Assembly (NCBI RefSeq): GCF_000219625.1
Contig: NC_018214.1
Coordinates: 992,001 to 1,056,000, forward strand
Direction: 5' to 3'
DNA from: Zymoseptoria tritici IPO323
Lineage: Eukaryota > Ascomycota > Dothideomycetes > Mycosphaerellales > Mycosphaerellaceae
DNA: 64,000 nucleotides
Shown: positions 9,873 to 21,042 of the stretch, one piece after another
Numbering within the stretch: the stretch's first letter is position 1
How the letters are laid out: every line of letters begins with the position of its first letter
Notes under the pieces: generated by a model
Seen by the model: the letters and a program-made list of their open reading frames with translations, nothing else
Databases searched by the model: none
Told to the model about the DNA's origin: nothing
Program-made: the position numbers and the translations under genes

Positions 9873-11444
9873 TCACATCACAACACAACAGCACGCCTTC
9901 TTCGGCTTCGCCTCATCCTTCTCGTCCATCTCCGGCAATCTCGGAACCGGCTTATCGCCATGTGCGGTCGACGCCATAGTTGACATCCGCTGCATCGGTG
10001 GCGGTGTGGTAACGTTCGGCGTAATCCTGTATCCACCGCTAGTCGTCGGACGAGTACTTCCAGACTCACTCTTCCTTGGACTGAGCGGTGCATTACTCCA
10101 GCCTGCGTTTTGCGATAAATTCGGCGTGAGACTCAATTTCGGAGGTGATCGAGTACTGTGTCGATTTGGCGGGTCCTCACGCTGTTCGGGTGGGAAGAGG
10201 GCTGCCTTGGGTGGCTGGATTTCTTCATCGTTCAAGAGGCGCAGATCTCGATCGTAAGCAGTTCCGGTCTTGCCTTCTCTTTCCCACTGCTCTTGCATCA
10301 TGCGTTTCTTGTGGGTGGGAAGCATTTGTTGATCCGGAGGTAGACGTGGATCAGGTTTGTACATGTTTGCGATCCAAGGCGCTTCACCTTCAGGCGATGA
10401 TACATGCCCTGTAGACGCGCGCGACCTGTGACTTGGACTCGAGCTTTTCTTGGAATTCGTTGCATCTAGGCCGGCTCTTGATCCGGGACGTGCTGCGAGG
10501 TTGGACGCGCCAGATGCACTGCGGGCTGCTGGTGCTGCCTTTTTCTGCGTGCGTTTCCGCTGAGGGGAGCCCTCATCCGTCGAGGAGTTCTTGTTGAGTG
10601 GCGGAGTTATTGTGTCGCTCCTCCGTCCCAGCATCGCTTGGCTGCCCTCGCTATATGTCCTATTCTTTCGCTGCTGCTCTTCCCAAGACCCGCTCAAGTT
10701 CCTACTCTTGGACGATTGACGTGGGGCAGCAGAATCTCGATCAATGGCATATTGGGACAATGGCAAAGGACTTGCCCGTGGAACTGGTATCCGAGAGGTT
10801 CCCGGTCGAGCTGGAGTCTGTTTATAGCCAGACTGGCCATACTCGCTGTCCTGAGAGGAGTATCGATCGGCTTGCTGAAGCTCGGGCGCCGTCTGTTCGT
10901 CGTCGGAAAACACTGGAGACATGCGTTTTCGTGGTGATCCTTCGTAAGGATAAGCGGCGGCATACTCGTCGTCAATCTCCTGACTATCAATGCGATGGCC
11001 TCTTGTTCGGCTTCGCGAACGACTTCGAGCAGCTCCAGCGCTCATGGACCGTCGTCGTGGCTCCACCATGATACCTGCTTCTCGCATTTCCTTGATCTCG
11101 ATCTGTGCCAACTTGTCACGGTGTATCCATTTCGAGTCGTCTAACCGGGGAGTCTCCATCTTCTCGTTCTGCTCTGCTCGTAGAGCATTCCGTGAACGCT
11201 TTCGACTGGCCTGATTATTGCTTTTTCGCACCGAGGTACGCCGCTGTCTCGCCTCCTCGGAGTCGGATTGTAGGTCCCACGCACTGGTTTTCTTGACGAG
11301 TGACTTCGGACCGGCCTCGCCAGATCCCGCCGTACCTCTTGAACCAGCCGTACCTCTACGAGAGATCGGAGGCCTTGCATTTCCGTCCACCTCGTCTAGA
11401 GGCACTGCATATCCCCATGACCCGCTCATAGTTGCTGCCGCCAT
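9873..11444 (-). CDS. CaaX-prenylated polarity protein, TeaR/Mod5-like
   Basis: The 523-residue, largely disordered, basic and Ser-rich protein ends in ACCCVVM, a CaaX box (CVVM) with two extra cysteines upstream, so it is probably farnesylated and palmitoylated at the plasma membrane. A single conserved-looking block (DDSKWIHRDKLAQIEIKEM, about residues 103-121) resembles that of TeaR, the cortical receptor for the cell-end marker TeaA in Aspergillus; Mod5 plays the same role in fission yeast. A run of RSRSRSRTRG follows. I chose the ATG at 11442-11444 (MAAATMSGSW); the frame stays open upstream to 11552 but only through a GTG. Single exon. The family call rests on the block, the length and the CaaX end. 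Confidence 0.65.
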   Translation of the reverse strand: MAAATMSGSWGYAVPLDEVDGNARPPISRRGTAGSRGTAGSGEAGPKSLVKKTSAWDLQSDSEEARQRRTSVRKSNNQASRKRSRNALRAEQNEKMETPRLDDSKWIHRDKLAQIEIKEMREAGIMVEPRRRSMSAGAARSRSRSRTRGHRIDSQEIDDEYAAAYPYEGSPRKRMSPVFSDDEQTAPELQQADRYSSQDSEYGQSGYKQTPARPGTSRIPVPRASPLPLSQYAIDRDSAAPRQSSKSRNLSGSWEEQQRKNRTYSEGSQAMLGRRSDTITPPLNKNSSTDEGSPQRKRTQKKAAPAARSASGASNLAARPGSRAGLDATNSKKSSSPSHRSRASTGHVSSPEGEAPWIANMYKPDPRLPPDQQMLPTHKKRMMQEQWEREGKTGTAYDRDLRLLNDEEIQPPKAALFPPEQREDPPNRHSTRSPPKLSLTPNLSQNAGWSNAPLSPRKSESGSTRPTTSGGYRITPNVTTPPPMQRMSTMASTAHGDKPVPRLPEMDEKDEAKPKKACCCVVM

Positions 11445-12738
11445 GATTCCAAGCTCTTTCGTCGTGTAAAATGTGTGTCCCTCGGTCCGGAATGCCGATT
11501 GCTGATCGAAGCTGTCGCACAACACCAAGCTCGCGTCTACATCAAGGTGCACGCAGCCGGCGTTATTCGCGACTTTTGTGAACTATTCCTGTCTGCCCGC
11601 TGTCGTGAAACTTGACAGATGATCTGACGTCGAATGGCAGGGCGGAACGAGGGCAGGGAACGGTCGGCAGTTGGAACGACGTTCCACGCGTGGGAGAGAG
11701 CCGTTGGTCGCGCCAAAGATAGCAGCCCAGGTGAAACGGGTGTTCTGCCTAGGAATAGGTCGTGGCGGAGGCAGCGGGACGAGGGCGTGTCGGAGCGGAG
11801 GAGATGGTGTCGCGACAGTGGTGGTGGTGGTGGTGGTGCGTGAGAGAGAACGACGGTCAAACAATGAGCACGTCCGACGAGAAGGTCTCTCGGACGACCC
11901 TACCTGGCAATGGAATAGCTGCACGCGCACTGTGCACCAACAACCTCGAGGAGAATTAGGGTTGTAGTAGTAAATCGTCGGACTGAGTTTGTACCAATGG
12001 CAGAGGTGAATTCATGTCTAGAGCGCGGGGAACCAATCCGTCCCCGTTGCTCCTCCCCTTTTTCCTCTTTCTCATCTGTCTCGAGGGGTTCGGTCCTTCA
12101 TCAACGTCGATGCCTTGCAATAGAACTATAAGAACATCAGACGACTGGAGCGATGCGTTTCGTCTGATGTTTACGACTGGATACTGGGCATTCGCGTCAT
12201 ACCACGGGCAAACCTTGGACGACTCGTTGGCATGAACACGCGACATCGAGATACCCGCACATCGTGCCACCCCTGCAACATGAAGCCGGTCAATCCTGGT
12301 ATATCTCCAACACGCCGACAGCGCCGACATGTCTGCCATCGGTGATCCATGGCTTGAAGAGCCTAGACCTTTGATCTCGACCATAGAGTATCGATGAGGC
12401 TTCCACAGCTTTTTCGATAAGAAGGAAGGATGGGCTATGCCGGGTCAACTGTGGTGACTTCGGACTCTCCTCGTGGCAACCCAAATGACTCGATTGAGGC
12501 CCCAAGGCCGACACCCAGATAACGATCTTCGAACTGATAGAAGCTTGCCCCCACCGTCCTCGGAAACACCACGAATCGATGGGGACCTCATCTGTGGACG
12601 AGTGAAAGTGATGTTGCATCATAATTCGCTCGACCGCGTCCATTGACAGGCATGCGAACAGACTGACCTAGACTACAATGGCAGATGCCATGAACATCCG
12701 ACGGACCAAAGGAAGACCCTCAATACAGTCCAACAACC
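11445..12738. other. Intergenic, upstream of TeaR-like gene
   Basis: It contains the minus-strand promoter of the TeaR-like gene (CT-rich on that strand around 11750-11870) and the 3' end region of the methyltransferase. A minus-strand frame at 11956-12384 has no recognisable domain and I do not call it a gene. Confidence 0.45.
11818..11838 (+). repeat. (GTG)7 microsatellite
   Basis: Seven uninterrupted GTG units lie in the upstream region of the TeaR-like gene; on the transcribed strand of that gene this is a CAC tract. Likely length-polymorphic. Confidence 0.9.
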
Positions 12739-13777
12739 TCACTTGCCACTCCCAATCTCCTTCTTCCCAAACGCACAAACCTCCTCCATACAGTCCACAA
12801 ACTGCATCTCCTGACCCACAGCATGTTTCCTCGCCGTCTTCGCCGGCCTCACATTCAAATCATCCGCCAACTCCTTGATCATACCCATCATGGTCTTCAC
12901 CTTCCCACTCTGCGTCGGATCGCCTTCATAGTTCTCCCAATACGATGTCTGCAGATCTTCGCAGAAGTACAGTCCACCAGGTACGACGGCCCGCCAGAGC
13001 GTTTGAAGGGACACGATTTGTTGATTCATCTGGGAGTTGGACACGTCAGTCGTGGGCTAGATGAACGATCGCACCATCTCAAGAACTCACATGATGTCCT
13101 CCATCGTCAATAATCACATCAAAGTCCTCCCCAGCCTCCTTCATAAACCGCTCCAAAAACTTCACATCCGCCTGATCGCCCGCGAAAATCGTAGCGCCCG
13201 TCGTGTTGCCCGCCCACTTCTCTGCGCAGGCGGCATCATACTCGATGTAATACAGATCCACGTAGGGAAAGTACTCCAACCAGGTCCAATAGCTGGCACC
13301 AGGTCCATAATTCATGTCACAACCTGGTAAGCAAAGCGTGTAAGGTCAGCGGACGTTGTGGACACTCTGTATGGCCCGGCGTCAGAGACAATCTCGGACC
13401 GCGCAGGTCTCCTGCATTTCAGTTTCTTACCCAGCCCGATCTCCAGCATCTTGAAAGGCACATCGCGGAAGGGCGAGAGGTATTTCTGGTACATGTGGTG
13501 GTAGGAGTGGGTGGTGACTTTGTCAGTGCCGTGGGAGAGGGCGATTTCGTAGAAGGACGGGCGGGTGTCTTTGGACGTGCTGGAGAGAGTGTGTGGGTTA
13601 GTGTGAATTTTGCGATGGAGGGTTGTTGGATGATGCTCACCCGGAGTAGACTTCGCTGAGGTGGCCGCGCCATGAGGACGGGACGGCGATGTTGGTTTGG
13701 TGGATGAGAATGCCGATGAAGAGGGCGATGCCGATGAAGGCGAGGATCATGGGAACGCGGTTGGGTTGTATGGCCAT
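12739..13777 (-). CDS. Membrane-anchored SAM-dependent O-methyltransferase, MycE-like
   Basis: Four exons on the minus strand (13777-13641, 13579-13431, 13323-13091, 13029-12739) give 269 residues; the three GT..AG introns are 61, 107 and 61 bp. Residues about 9-26 form one membrane helix (MILAFIGIALFIGILI), so the catalytic part is anchored. The class I fold shows motif I as LEIGLG (91-96), an acidic strand end in YIEYDA and a VIIDDGGHHMNQQ motif (164-176). It ends in VPGGLYFCEDLQTSYW, as in macrolide-sugar methyltransferases such as MycE and in CmcI-like enzymes, where Asp and His residues bind Mg2+. The substrate is unknown; a small hydroxylated metabolite or a sugar is plausible. It is divergent from the MFS_5 transporter with a 348-bp shared promoter. 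Confidence 0.85.
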
Positions 13778-14125
13778 GATTGAGGCTTAGTCGGAGAGAG
13801 GTGTTGCTTGAAGGGGTGAAGCCAGCGTGAGAAGCAAGCAGAGGACCGGGCGCATTATTGCTTCTCTCTCAAGCACGAACATATTTCCCTTCAGCGCGCA
13901 CGTCGACGCGTGTTCAGAAGCGAGGTGAAGAAATTCCGCGTCCAGCAAGGAGAACACTGCTTGAACCAAATTCCAGATGCGATCCGAGAAAACCCCAGGA
14001 ATGATGCCATCGCGTCTTCGGTCAAGAGAACAGATCTATGAAGAATATCACTCGTGTCCTGTGAGCAGTCCTGCAAGTACACGAAATTCGCCAGAAGAAA
14101 CGAAATAGGAAAGTGACCGCCAACC
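13778..14125. promoter_or_regulatory. Bidirectional promoter region
   Basis: A 348-bp stretch separates the start codons of the minus-strand methyltransferase and the plus-strand MFS_5 transporter. Head-to-head spacing this short suggests shared control, but I see no specific operator. Confidence 0.45.
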
Positions 14126-15646
14126 ATGGAGCTTTACGCCCTCTACTTCGCCATTCTCGCGCTCTTCAACGCCGCATTCGCTCACCACCGACATACCAAA
14201 TCTTCGAAGCGACCACTCGCCGAATCCTCCTCGGCCAGAGATGATGAAGAAGAAGATCTCTCACTCCCCATTGGCGAAGCAGACCTCCGCTCTGCAAGAA
14301 ATTTCAAGCTCACCTATTTCGGCGTCTACACACTTGTCATGGCGGCAGATTGGTTACAGGCAAGCACTCACCTCTCCGGGTACAGCGCCGCATCCGCTTA
14401 CCCAAAGTGTTGACAGGGTCCATACATGTACACTCTCTACAAAGACTCCAAGTCCCTTCCCGAATCCACCGTTGCACGGCTCTTCACCCTCGGCTTCTTA
14501 TCCGCGGGCATCACAGCCGGTCTCGCCGGCTCGCTGGCAGACCGGTATGGACGTCGGCTGGCGTGTCTATCCTATTGCGGGACATATGCTGCTTCGTGTC
14601 TGCTTGTCTTCAGCGACGATTTGATGTTGCTGTGTTTGGGCAGAGTGCTGGCAGGGCTGAGCACGACATTGTTGTACTCTGTGTTTGAGACGTGGATGAT
14701 TAGTGAGTTCCATCGGAGGGAGTTGGGGCATGTCATGGGCTTGGGCGAGATGTTTAGTGGGAGTGTGATGGTTAGTGGAGTGGTTGCAGTGGCGAGTGGA
14801 GTTGTGGGTGAAGCCGTAGTAGGGTGGACGGGAAGTAAGGCGGCGCCGTTCGCGGTTGCGGTGGGATGTTTGGCTGCGGCGGGAGGTGGCATCTGGAAGT
14901 TCTGGGTGAGAATTGTTGAATGTACTGCGGTGATGGATAGTGCATATCGCTGACAAGCTCTTGCAGGGAGAGAACTTCGGCGAAGCTGATGGCGAAAAGG
15001 GTGGATCCAGTGTGAGTCTGAAGAGCATGGTGATGGACAAGCGCATCCTCTCCCTCGGACTGGCCACCACGCTATTCGAGGGTTGCATGTTCCTGTTCGT
15101 CTTCTTCTGGACACCAGCCTTGAAGTCCTCGCGAGCGGTCGCCGGAACCACGGCATCTCCGCCTTTCGGTCTGATCTTCTCCTGCTTCATGAGTGCGATG
15201 ATGCTCGGGTCCATGCTTTTCTCCGTGATTGATCTACGCAGCGAGCGAGAGACTGGCAGACTCCTACTGAGCATCCTTGCAATGGCGGCCATCTCACTCA
15301 TGGTGCCGGTCTTGATGCGCACAGAAGGATTGACTTTCTGGAGCTTTGCAATTTTCGAGGCTTGTGTGGGAATGTATTTTCCTACCATGGGTCGGTTGAA
15401 GTCCGAAATAGTGGACGATGCCGTAAGAGGCAAGGTGTACGCTTTGATGAGGCTTCCGCTGAACATTTTCGTGGTGTTAGCCTTGGGCCTGACGCAAGAA
15501 GGTGAGTCCTTTCTTCTTCCTGCCAATACTGTGCTCACTTCGCTGACTGAGATGCCTCAGGCGATGGACATCGGGATAGGATCTTTACGGCGAGTGGAGG
15601 GCTGCTGCTTGGTGCCTTCTTCGCTGTCCAAAAATGGTTTCTTTGA
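14126..15646 (+). CDS. MFS_5 (molybdate-anion transporter type) membrane protein
   Basis: The 447-residue polytopic carrier comes from four exons: 14126-14359, 14417-14905, 14967-15501 and 15561-15646. The first intron (14360-14416) has a GC donor (CAG before GCAAGC), and the other two are GTGAG..GCAG and GTGAGT..TCAG; all phases fit. The N-terminal helix, a charged loop (RDDEEED), DWLQGPYMYTLYKDS at the first splice junction, the ADRYGRR loop and ETWMISEFHRRE are characteristic of the DUF791/MFS_5 group that includes the algal MOT2 molybdate transporter and MFSD5. The C-terminal half has PTMGRLKSEIVDD and KVYALMRLPLNIFV. Substrate by family is molybdate or a related anion; this is inference. 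Confidence 0.88.
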
Positions 15647-16925
15647 GCGGGATTGGAGCCCTGACCCGTGGTACAGTGTCCTCAATGCAGACGGTCGTCT
15701 CGTATTGGTTCGATCGACCAGTGGTCCCAGTCCGAGCAGCCAACAAGCATTCCTTGCCAATATTGATGGATCCGTACAATCCCGCAAAACGGCTTTGTAT
15801 CCAATGTCGAACTGCTGCAGGATCTGATGTCGTTATTCGAGTCTCCGCCAACGAATTGACAGATGAACGGACCTGTCTCGACATGTCGTCGACGATGCTC
15901 TGATTGACCCATCCTGGACGTCAGACGTCGCACTCCCTGAAACTCGCACACAGTATATCGCCGCCTTGTATGTGCGCCGTGCGTTTGGTCTTTCAACGTC
16001 GATACTCAGGGGTCCCTTTGCACGTTTCCAACCGGCTTCTCATCCGGATGCCATCTTCATCTCCCACCGTACGACACCCTGTTTGTTTACATGCTGTCAT
16101 TTGCACACAATGAAAGTGGCAGCTTTCAGCTATTGTATGCACAGGTTGAGTGAATCATAGGTAGTCTTGGGAGAGTCGTGAGAGTGAAGCATGTCGGCGT
16201 GTAGAAGATGAAGTCTTCCGGGTCGATCGACCAAAGCAGCACACGTCATTCATTGTTTGGCTGAGTGCAAATCGCGTAAACCTCTGACGCGGAGAATTAG
16301 TTCGAGCAGTCTCTTCGTAAAGGACCAGCTGTTCTCACATCCTCAGCCAGACATCACGCCAACTCGGTTCCAACACACATGGGATTGCGACCGCTATAGA
16401 CCCCCTCGACCGTGGTACCATTTCTCGTCGTCGACCAAGCAGAAAAGGCGAACGGCTTGGCACTCCAGGATCTCTCAATTCGCCCGTTCTCTCGTCTCCA
16501 GCCTTCTTTCTCCAACAAAGACATACCCTTGACTACCTTGCCTGCGCGCGACTACTGGTGCATCACCACTTTGCACTTTCCACGAATTCGATCATATCAC
16601 CTCGACACGGAAAGCGAGCGCATTTCACAGGCAGCGCACCTTGCCTCCGAACTGTACCTGCTCTGGAACGTACGCGCGCACTTGCAGCGAGCGACATGCC
16701 GGCAGCGCCGAGTCGCTTCCCGCATCCTCGACTTAATTGAACAACCACGCGTATAACGCTCTTCAACACCTTCAACACCGCTTGCACATTCACTACCACC
16801 ATCTCCCACCATCGAAGACGCGCATTACTGCAGTCCCTCCCACTGCGGTTCACACTCATTGCCCGCGCACTTCTTCGACACCTCCATCGCGTCTTCACCC
16901 TCGATATCAAGAAGACACCGCAGAC
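15647..16925. other. Intergenic and long leader before forkhead gene
   Basis: The region from about 16250 onward is pyrimidine-rich and rich in CACC/CTTC steps, as in fungal 5' UTRs; a long leader is usual for regulators. Several open frames lack initiator ATGs or domains. Nothing else supported. Confidence 0.45.
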
Positions 16926-19604
16926 ATGCCGCCCTCTGGCCGCAAGGGTAAGACTCGGGCGCGCAGAGCTCCGACGAGCACAGAGACGCACAACCACGAA
17001 CAGTCCGATGCGGAGCCAGAAGCCCTCGCTACACCATCTCGCGCCTCCCGGAAGCGCGCGCGAGGCAGCGACGTCGCCGTGACTTCCTCTCGTAATACGC
17101 GCAGAAAGACGAAGGACACGCGCACGAACGATGCTCAAGACACCGAAGGTACCGAGCAACAGGAAGTCAGCGACAACGAGACAGAGCCGTCTGAACCGAC
17201 GGAGGAAGAGATCATACAAAGCCTGAAAGTCGCCGACAAGAAAGTGCATGCCACACAGGATTTTGCCAACGAGCTGCTGGATGGACAAGAGAGCGTCCCT
17301 GGTTACGGCAAGATCGCTGGTCGCGATTGGGTCTACATTATCAGGAAAATCGAGGTCAACATTGGTCGACCAGAGGAGCACGTTCGCCTCGAGCCCGATG
17401 GCGAACGTGGCCAACATCCTGCCACACCCTCGGCCAAGACTGTCGTCGATATCGACTTGGGTCCCGACCGACAGGTATCTCGACTCCACGCTGTGATTGC
17501 GTACGATTCCGAGTATGCTCGTTGGTACGCGATGGTGAATGGCCGCAATGGCCTTCGCGTTGACAACAACCTCCACAAGCGCGGAACCAAGACTTACCTC
17601 CGCAATGGCAGTGTCATTGAGATCAACAATACTCAAATGGCCTTTATCACAACGCCCGTCGCAGGCAATGAGCTGCCAGTTTGGGATGCTTCAATCATTA
17701 AGCAGGCTCAAAAGTCATCCGAGGAAGACGATGACGGCGAGGACGATCCTCGCAGCACCGCCAACCCTCGCTACGTCCACAACGGTCGCACCGGTCTTCA
17801 GGACACTGGCATGTATCAGTCTGAACACAACGGACAGCAGCACTCTCAGTCAAGCCATGGTCAACCACAGCAGCGCATGCATCCTCACTCTCAGCGCGCG
17901 CTGCAGGTCACGCCAGGCACCCCGATGCGTTCTCAGCCAGCTTTCCCAAAATCCTCTCCCGCCGCCAATTACTCTCGTGGAGTGATGATGGAGTCCACCG
18001 AAGGAATCGACTACTCTGCCGAAACCGCCAGGGACCTCAAGCCTCCATACTCTTACGCGCAACTCATTGGCATGGCGATTCTCGGCACCGAGGAGCAGCA
18101 GATGACTCTCAACAACATCTACAAATGGGTAATGTCCAACTATGCATTCTACCGCCACAATACCGCTGGCTGGCAGAACAGTATTCGTCACAATCTCAGC
18201 TTGAACAAGGCTTTCACCAAAATCCCGCGTCGCACGGACGAGCCTGGAAAGGGCATGAAGTGGATGATTGCGCCTGATGAGTTTGACAATTTCGTACAGC
18301 AAGGCATGAAAGGATGCAGACGTCCCAACGCCATCCCAGGCACGCAGAGCACCATGAACTCACCCAACAGTCCCATGGACCGCGTGAAAGGCGTCATGAA
18401 GAGGGACGGTGAGCTCACACCACCTCTCAACTCATACCGCCCTCCGTACCAAACGGCGACGGAAGCGTACACTCCAGAGCGCGGCCCGAGACGGCCAGCA
18501 AACGGACAACTCGACAGCAGCGTCGGGTTGGGTATTGGAGGCAGCACTTTGGTCGACTACGACTACCCATCACGTGCGACTCCCAGGAATGGACTGAACG
18601 CTATCGCCCATGCCGCTGGCTCCCCGCCTGCTCTGTATGTGAATGATGAGGGTCGCGTGGGTCCTTTGGACACGCCATTTCCTCTCCGCCCATCTCAACG
18701 TCTCGCTCCGCCAAGCACTTTGAGGCGACCCAGCGACTTCATCCAATTCAGCAGTCCAGCTCCCTTTTGGAAGATGGAAGGACTCATCGGCAGCACTCCG
18801 TACAAATTCGATTTGAGTCCTGTCAAGACACCATTCCCAGCATTGAAGAAGGCTAATGGAGAAGTTGAAGCCAAGCAAGAAGATCAGAGCTCACCACCAA
18901 TCGCGCGCGAGTCCGCATCTGAGCCTTCGAAAGACAACGGCGAGATTTCGAAGCGCAGCGGCAGTCCCGTCATCGGCTCATCTAGCCCTCCAATGCGCAA
19001 TGCTATGAGTGCCGCTTTGGATGCCAGTCCCACCGCAAGCCGACCAGCCACCGCTGTCGCGAAGGCGCTTAGTCAACTGTCGCAGTCTGCACCTGGTCAA
19101 CAGCAGCAGGACCATGAAGCTCCAAACTCCACTCCACCAGGCGTCAACGGTCTTCACAAGGCCTCCGAAGCTCAGCAACAGCACACTCCACCCACCACTG
19201 CCAGTGCTTCTTCTCAGCCGGTCGCACGCCCACGCGAGCTTCCGCAGACTTCCGTGGCGAGCAACTTCGATGTGGCACACAACGGACACAGCTCGAATGG
19301 CGCCATGGTCAATGGAACCACATACTCGAACCCGTACAGTTCATCCGCTCCGCAGAGCAATGGATACCACCACCCTCCTTCATCCTCGTCTGCCGTTGTG
19401 GCCGCAGTCGTCGATGATGGCGATGATGAGGGTATCGATCTTGTCAAGTAAGTCCTCTTTTTCCCGGCTCGCTCTTGATCCGTTTACTGATGCTGTGTTT
19501 CCCGCAGAGGTTTCCAACCTATTGGCGCTTTTCACCAGCGCAATCATCTTGCGATGACCTTGGGCATGGCGGGAGGTCCGGCCGCGCCGGGCTTCGGACG
19601 ATAG
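16926..19604 (+). CDS. fkh2: Fkh2-like transcription factor with FHA and forkhead domains
   Basis: A nuclear cell-cycle and developmental regulator of 872 residues. After a basic, phosphosite-rich N-terminus, the FHA domain (about 135-245) contains VNIGRPEE, DRQVSRLHAVI and NGLRVDN, the phosphothreonine-binding features. The forkhead domain (about 370-465) contains KPPYSYAQLIGMAI, NNIYKWVMSNYAFYR, WQNSIRHNLSLNKAF and PGKGMKW. The C-terminal half is Pro/Ser/Gln-rich and disordered. The FHA-then-forkhead order is that of fungal Fkh1/Fkh2. I use the first in-frame ATG, at 16926. One intron near the 3' end (19448-19507, GTAAGT..CGCAG) joins exon 2 (19508-19604), adding a 31-residue Gly/Phe-rich tail; without splicing the protein stops right after LVK. 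Confidence 0.93.
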
Positions 19605-21042
19605 GCGGCACGAGCGAGCGAATGGTCGTACAGTTCTTCGATCCGGTTGATGATGTCGTTGTTCCTTTTGGAACTGTGATCCTTCCGTTCCGAGCGAGCT
19701 GTGAGTCAGGTGCGAGGTTCATGCTTGTTGCTGGGGATTGATTTTGGTGCTTTTGGGAGTTGCACTTCACATGCTTGCAGAAATTTGCCGCGTTGCCGAT
19801 GCTTGGGCGCACCATTGTCGGAAGAGTGTCTGCACGACATGTTTCAACAGCAGGATCTCTCTATGTCAAGCTGATGTACAAGTGCATGGAGACCAGACCA
19901 GGGCGCTCGAATTGCAAGAAGAGGAAGCTCAAGCGAGAGATGTTTTTAACGAGTATGAGAAATGAACATTGAACATTGAACATTGTACACATGCAAGTAC
20001 CACCCTTGAAGCACACACATGTTCCTTCCAGGGATACTCCCAAAGTACAAGTCGCCCCGAAATTGCTCTCAGGCACTAAGCAGGCCCGCCACGCTGCACC
20101 CAGGCCCTCAGGCATCGAGGGACTGTCCCGCGGAGAACGACAACGAAGAACAAGGTCCTCCGGAGTCTGACAAACGCGGGCACGCTCGGCTTTGGCGTGG
20201 GTTGCACGCTTTTGTCCTGAGGCCCCTGAGGGGAGCATGGGCCTGATTGGAGGAAGAATGTCTTTGGTGCCTTGCAGCTCCCCTCGCAGGGTCACTCGGG
20301 GTCAGATACCCCGATACTTCAATACTTGGTGACTGTGATTCGAGTCGGAGACGGATGTTGGAGGGTGCCGAAGATGGTGAGTGCGTGGGAGACACCGTGA
20401 CGAGGCAGAAAGGGTACTGCTTGCGTGGGTTTTGCTGACTTCACAGGGTGGTTGTCTTGTTTGCTTGCTGGTGTGGTTCTGACGGATATGGAGGGAGGTT
20501 TGTGATCGGGTTTTGACTTTTGACGGCGGTCAATGTGGTGCGGTAAATTTCGGGCGCGAGAAGAACGTGCTGGGAATGCTGGGAGTGGTTGGTGCGTGGA
20601 TGTCATTCTGCTAGGGCAGAAGGATTGATGTTGTCAATCGGTGAATTTTGGATGACTACTTTTGATTTGGGGGTTGCGAACGAGAAGGGATGATGCCAGT
20701 CGTGAATATTGGACAGGCGACAACACAGACTCACGGTGTAGGCACATGACGGCTCGCTCGAAGGAACACGTTGATTCCCATTACTTAAATTCGACCTACG
20801 ACGAACAATGATGGCAGAGCAGGCAGATCCATAGGGGCGTGTGTTTTCTTTTGCCGGGTCCATGGTCTGCCGCTCGCCTTTCATAGCGTCATCAATCATA
20901 CCCATTCCCCCAAAGACTCTATCACTTTTCCCTTTCAAGATCCACTTCATCGCCGGGATGATCCTTCCACAACACATCTCGCCAGCCGAGGATGGAAATA
21001 TTCGAAAAGGGGCATCCGGACTTTCATCTCCGAGCAGTCCAG
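19605..21042. other. Convergent intergenic region
   Basis: It separates the tail-to-tail forkhead and bHLH genes. It carries (GAACATT)3 at 19964-19984 and GC-rich CCTGAGG-type short inverted steps near 20215. A minus-strand frame (20603-21118) could be an alternative last exon of the bHLH gene. Confidence 0.45.
19964..19984 (+). repeat. (GAACATT)3 tandem repeat
   Basis: Three exact 7-bp units in the 3' flank of the forkhead gene. Short and probably neutral. Confidence 0.85.

Noticed and set aside
11956..12384. 142-codon minus-strand frame upstream of the TeaR-like gene
   Set aside because: No domain, signal peptide or typical codon pattern; it looks like chance opening in the promoter region.
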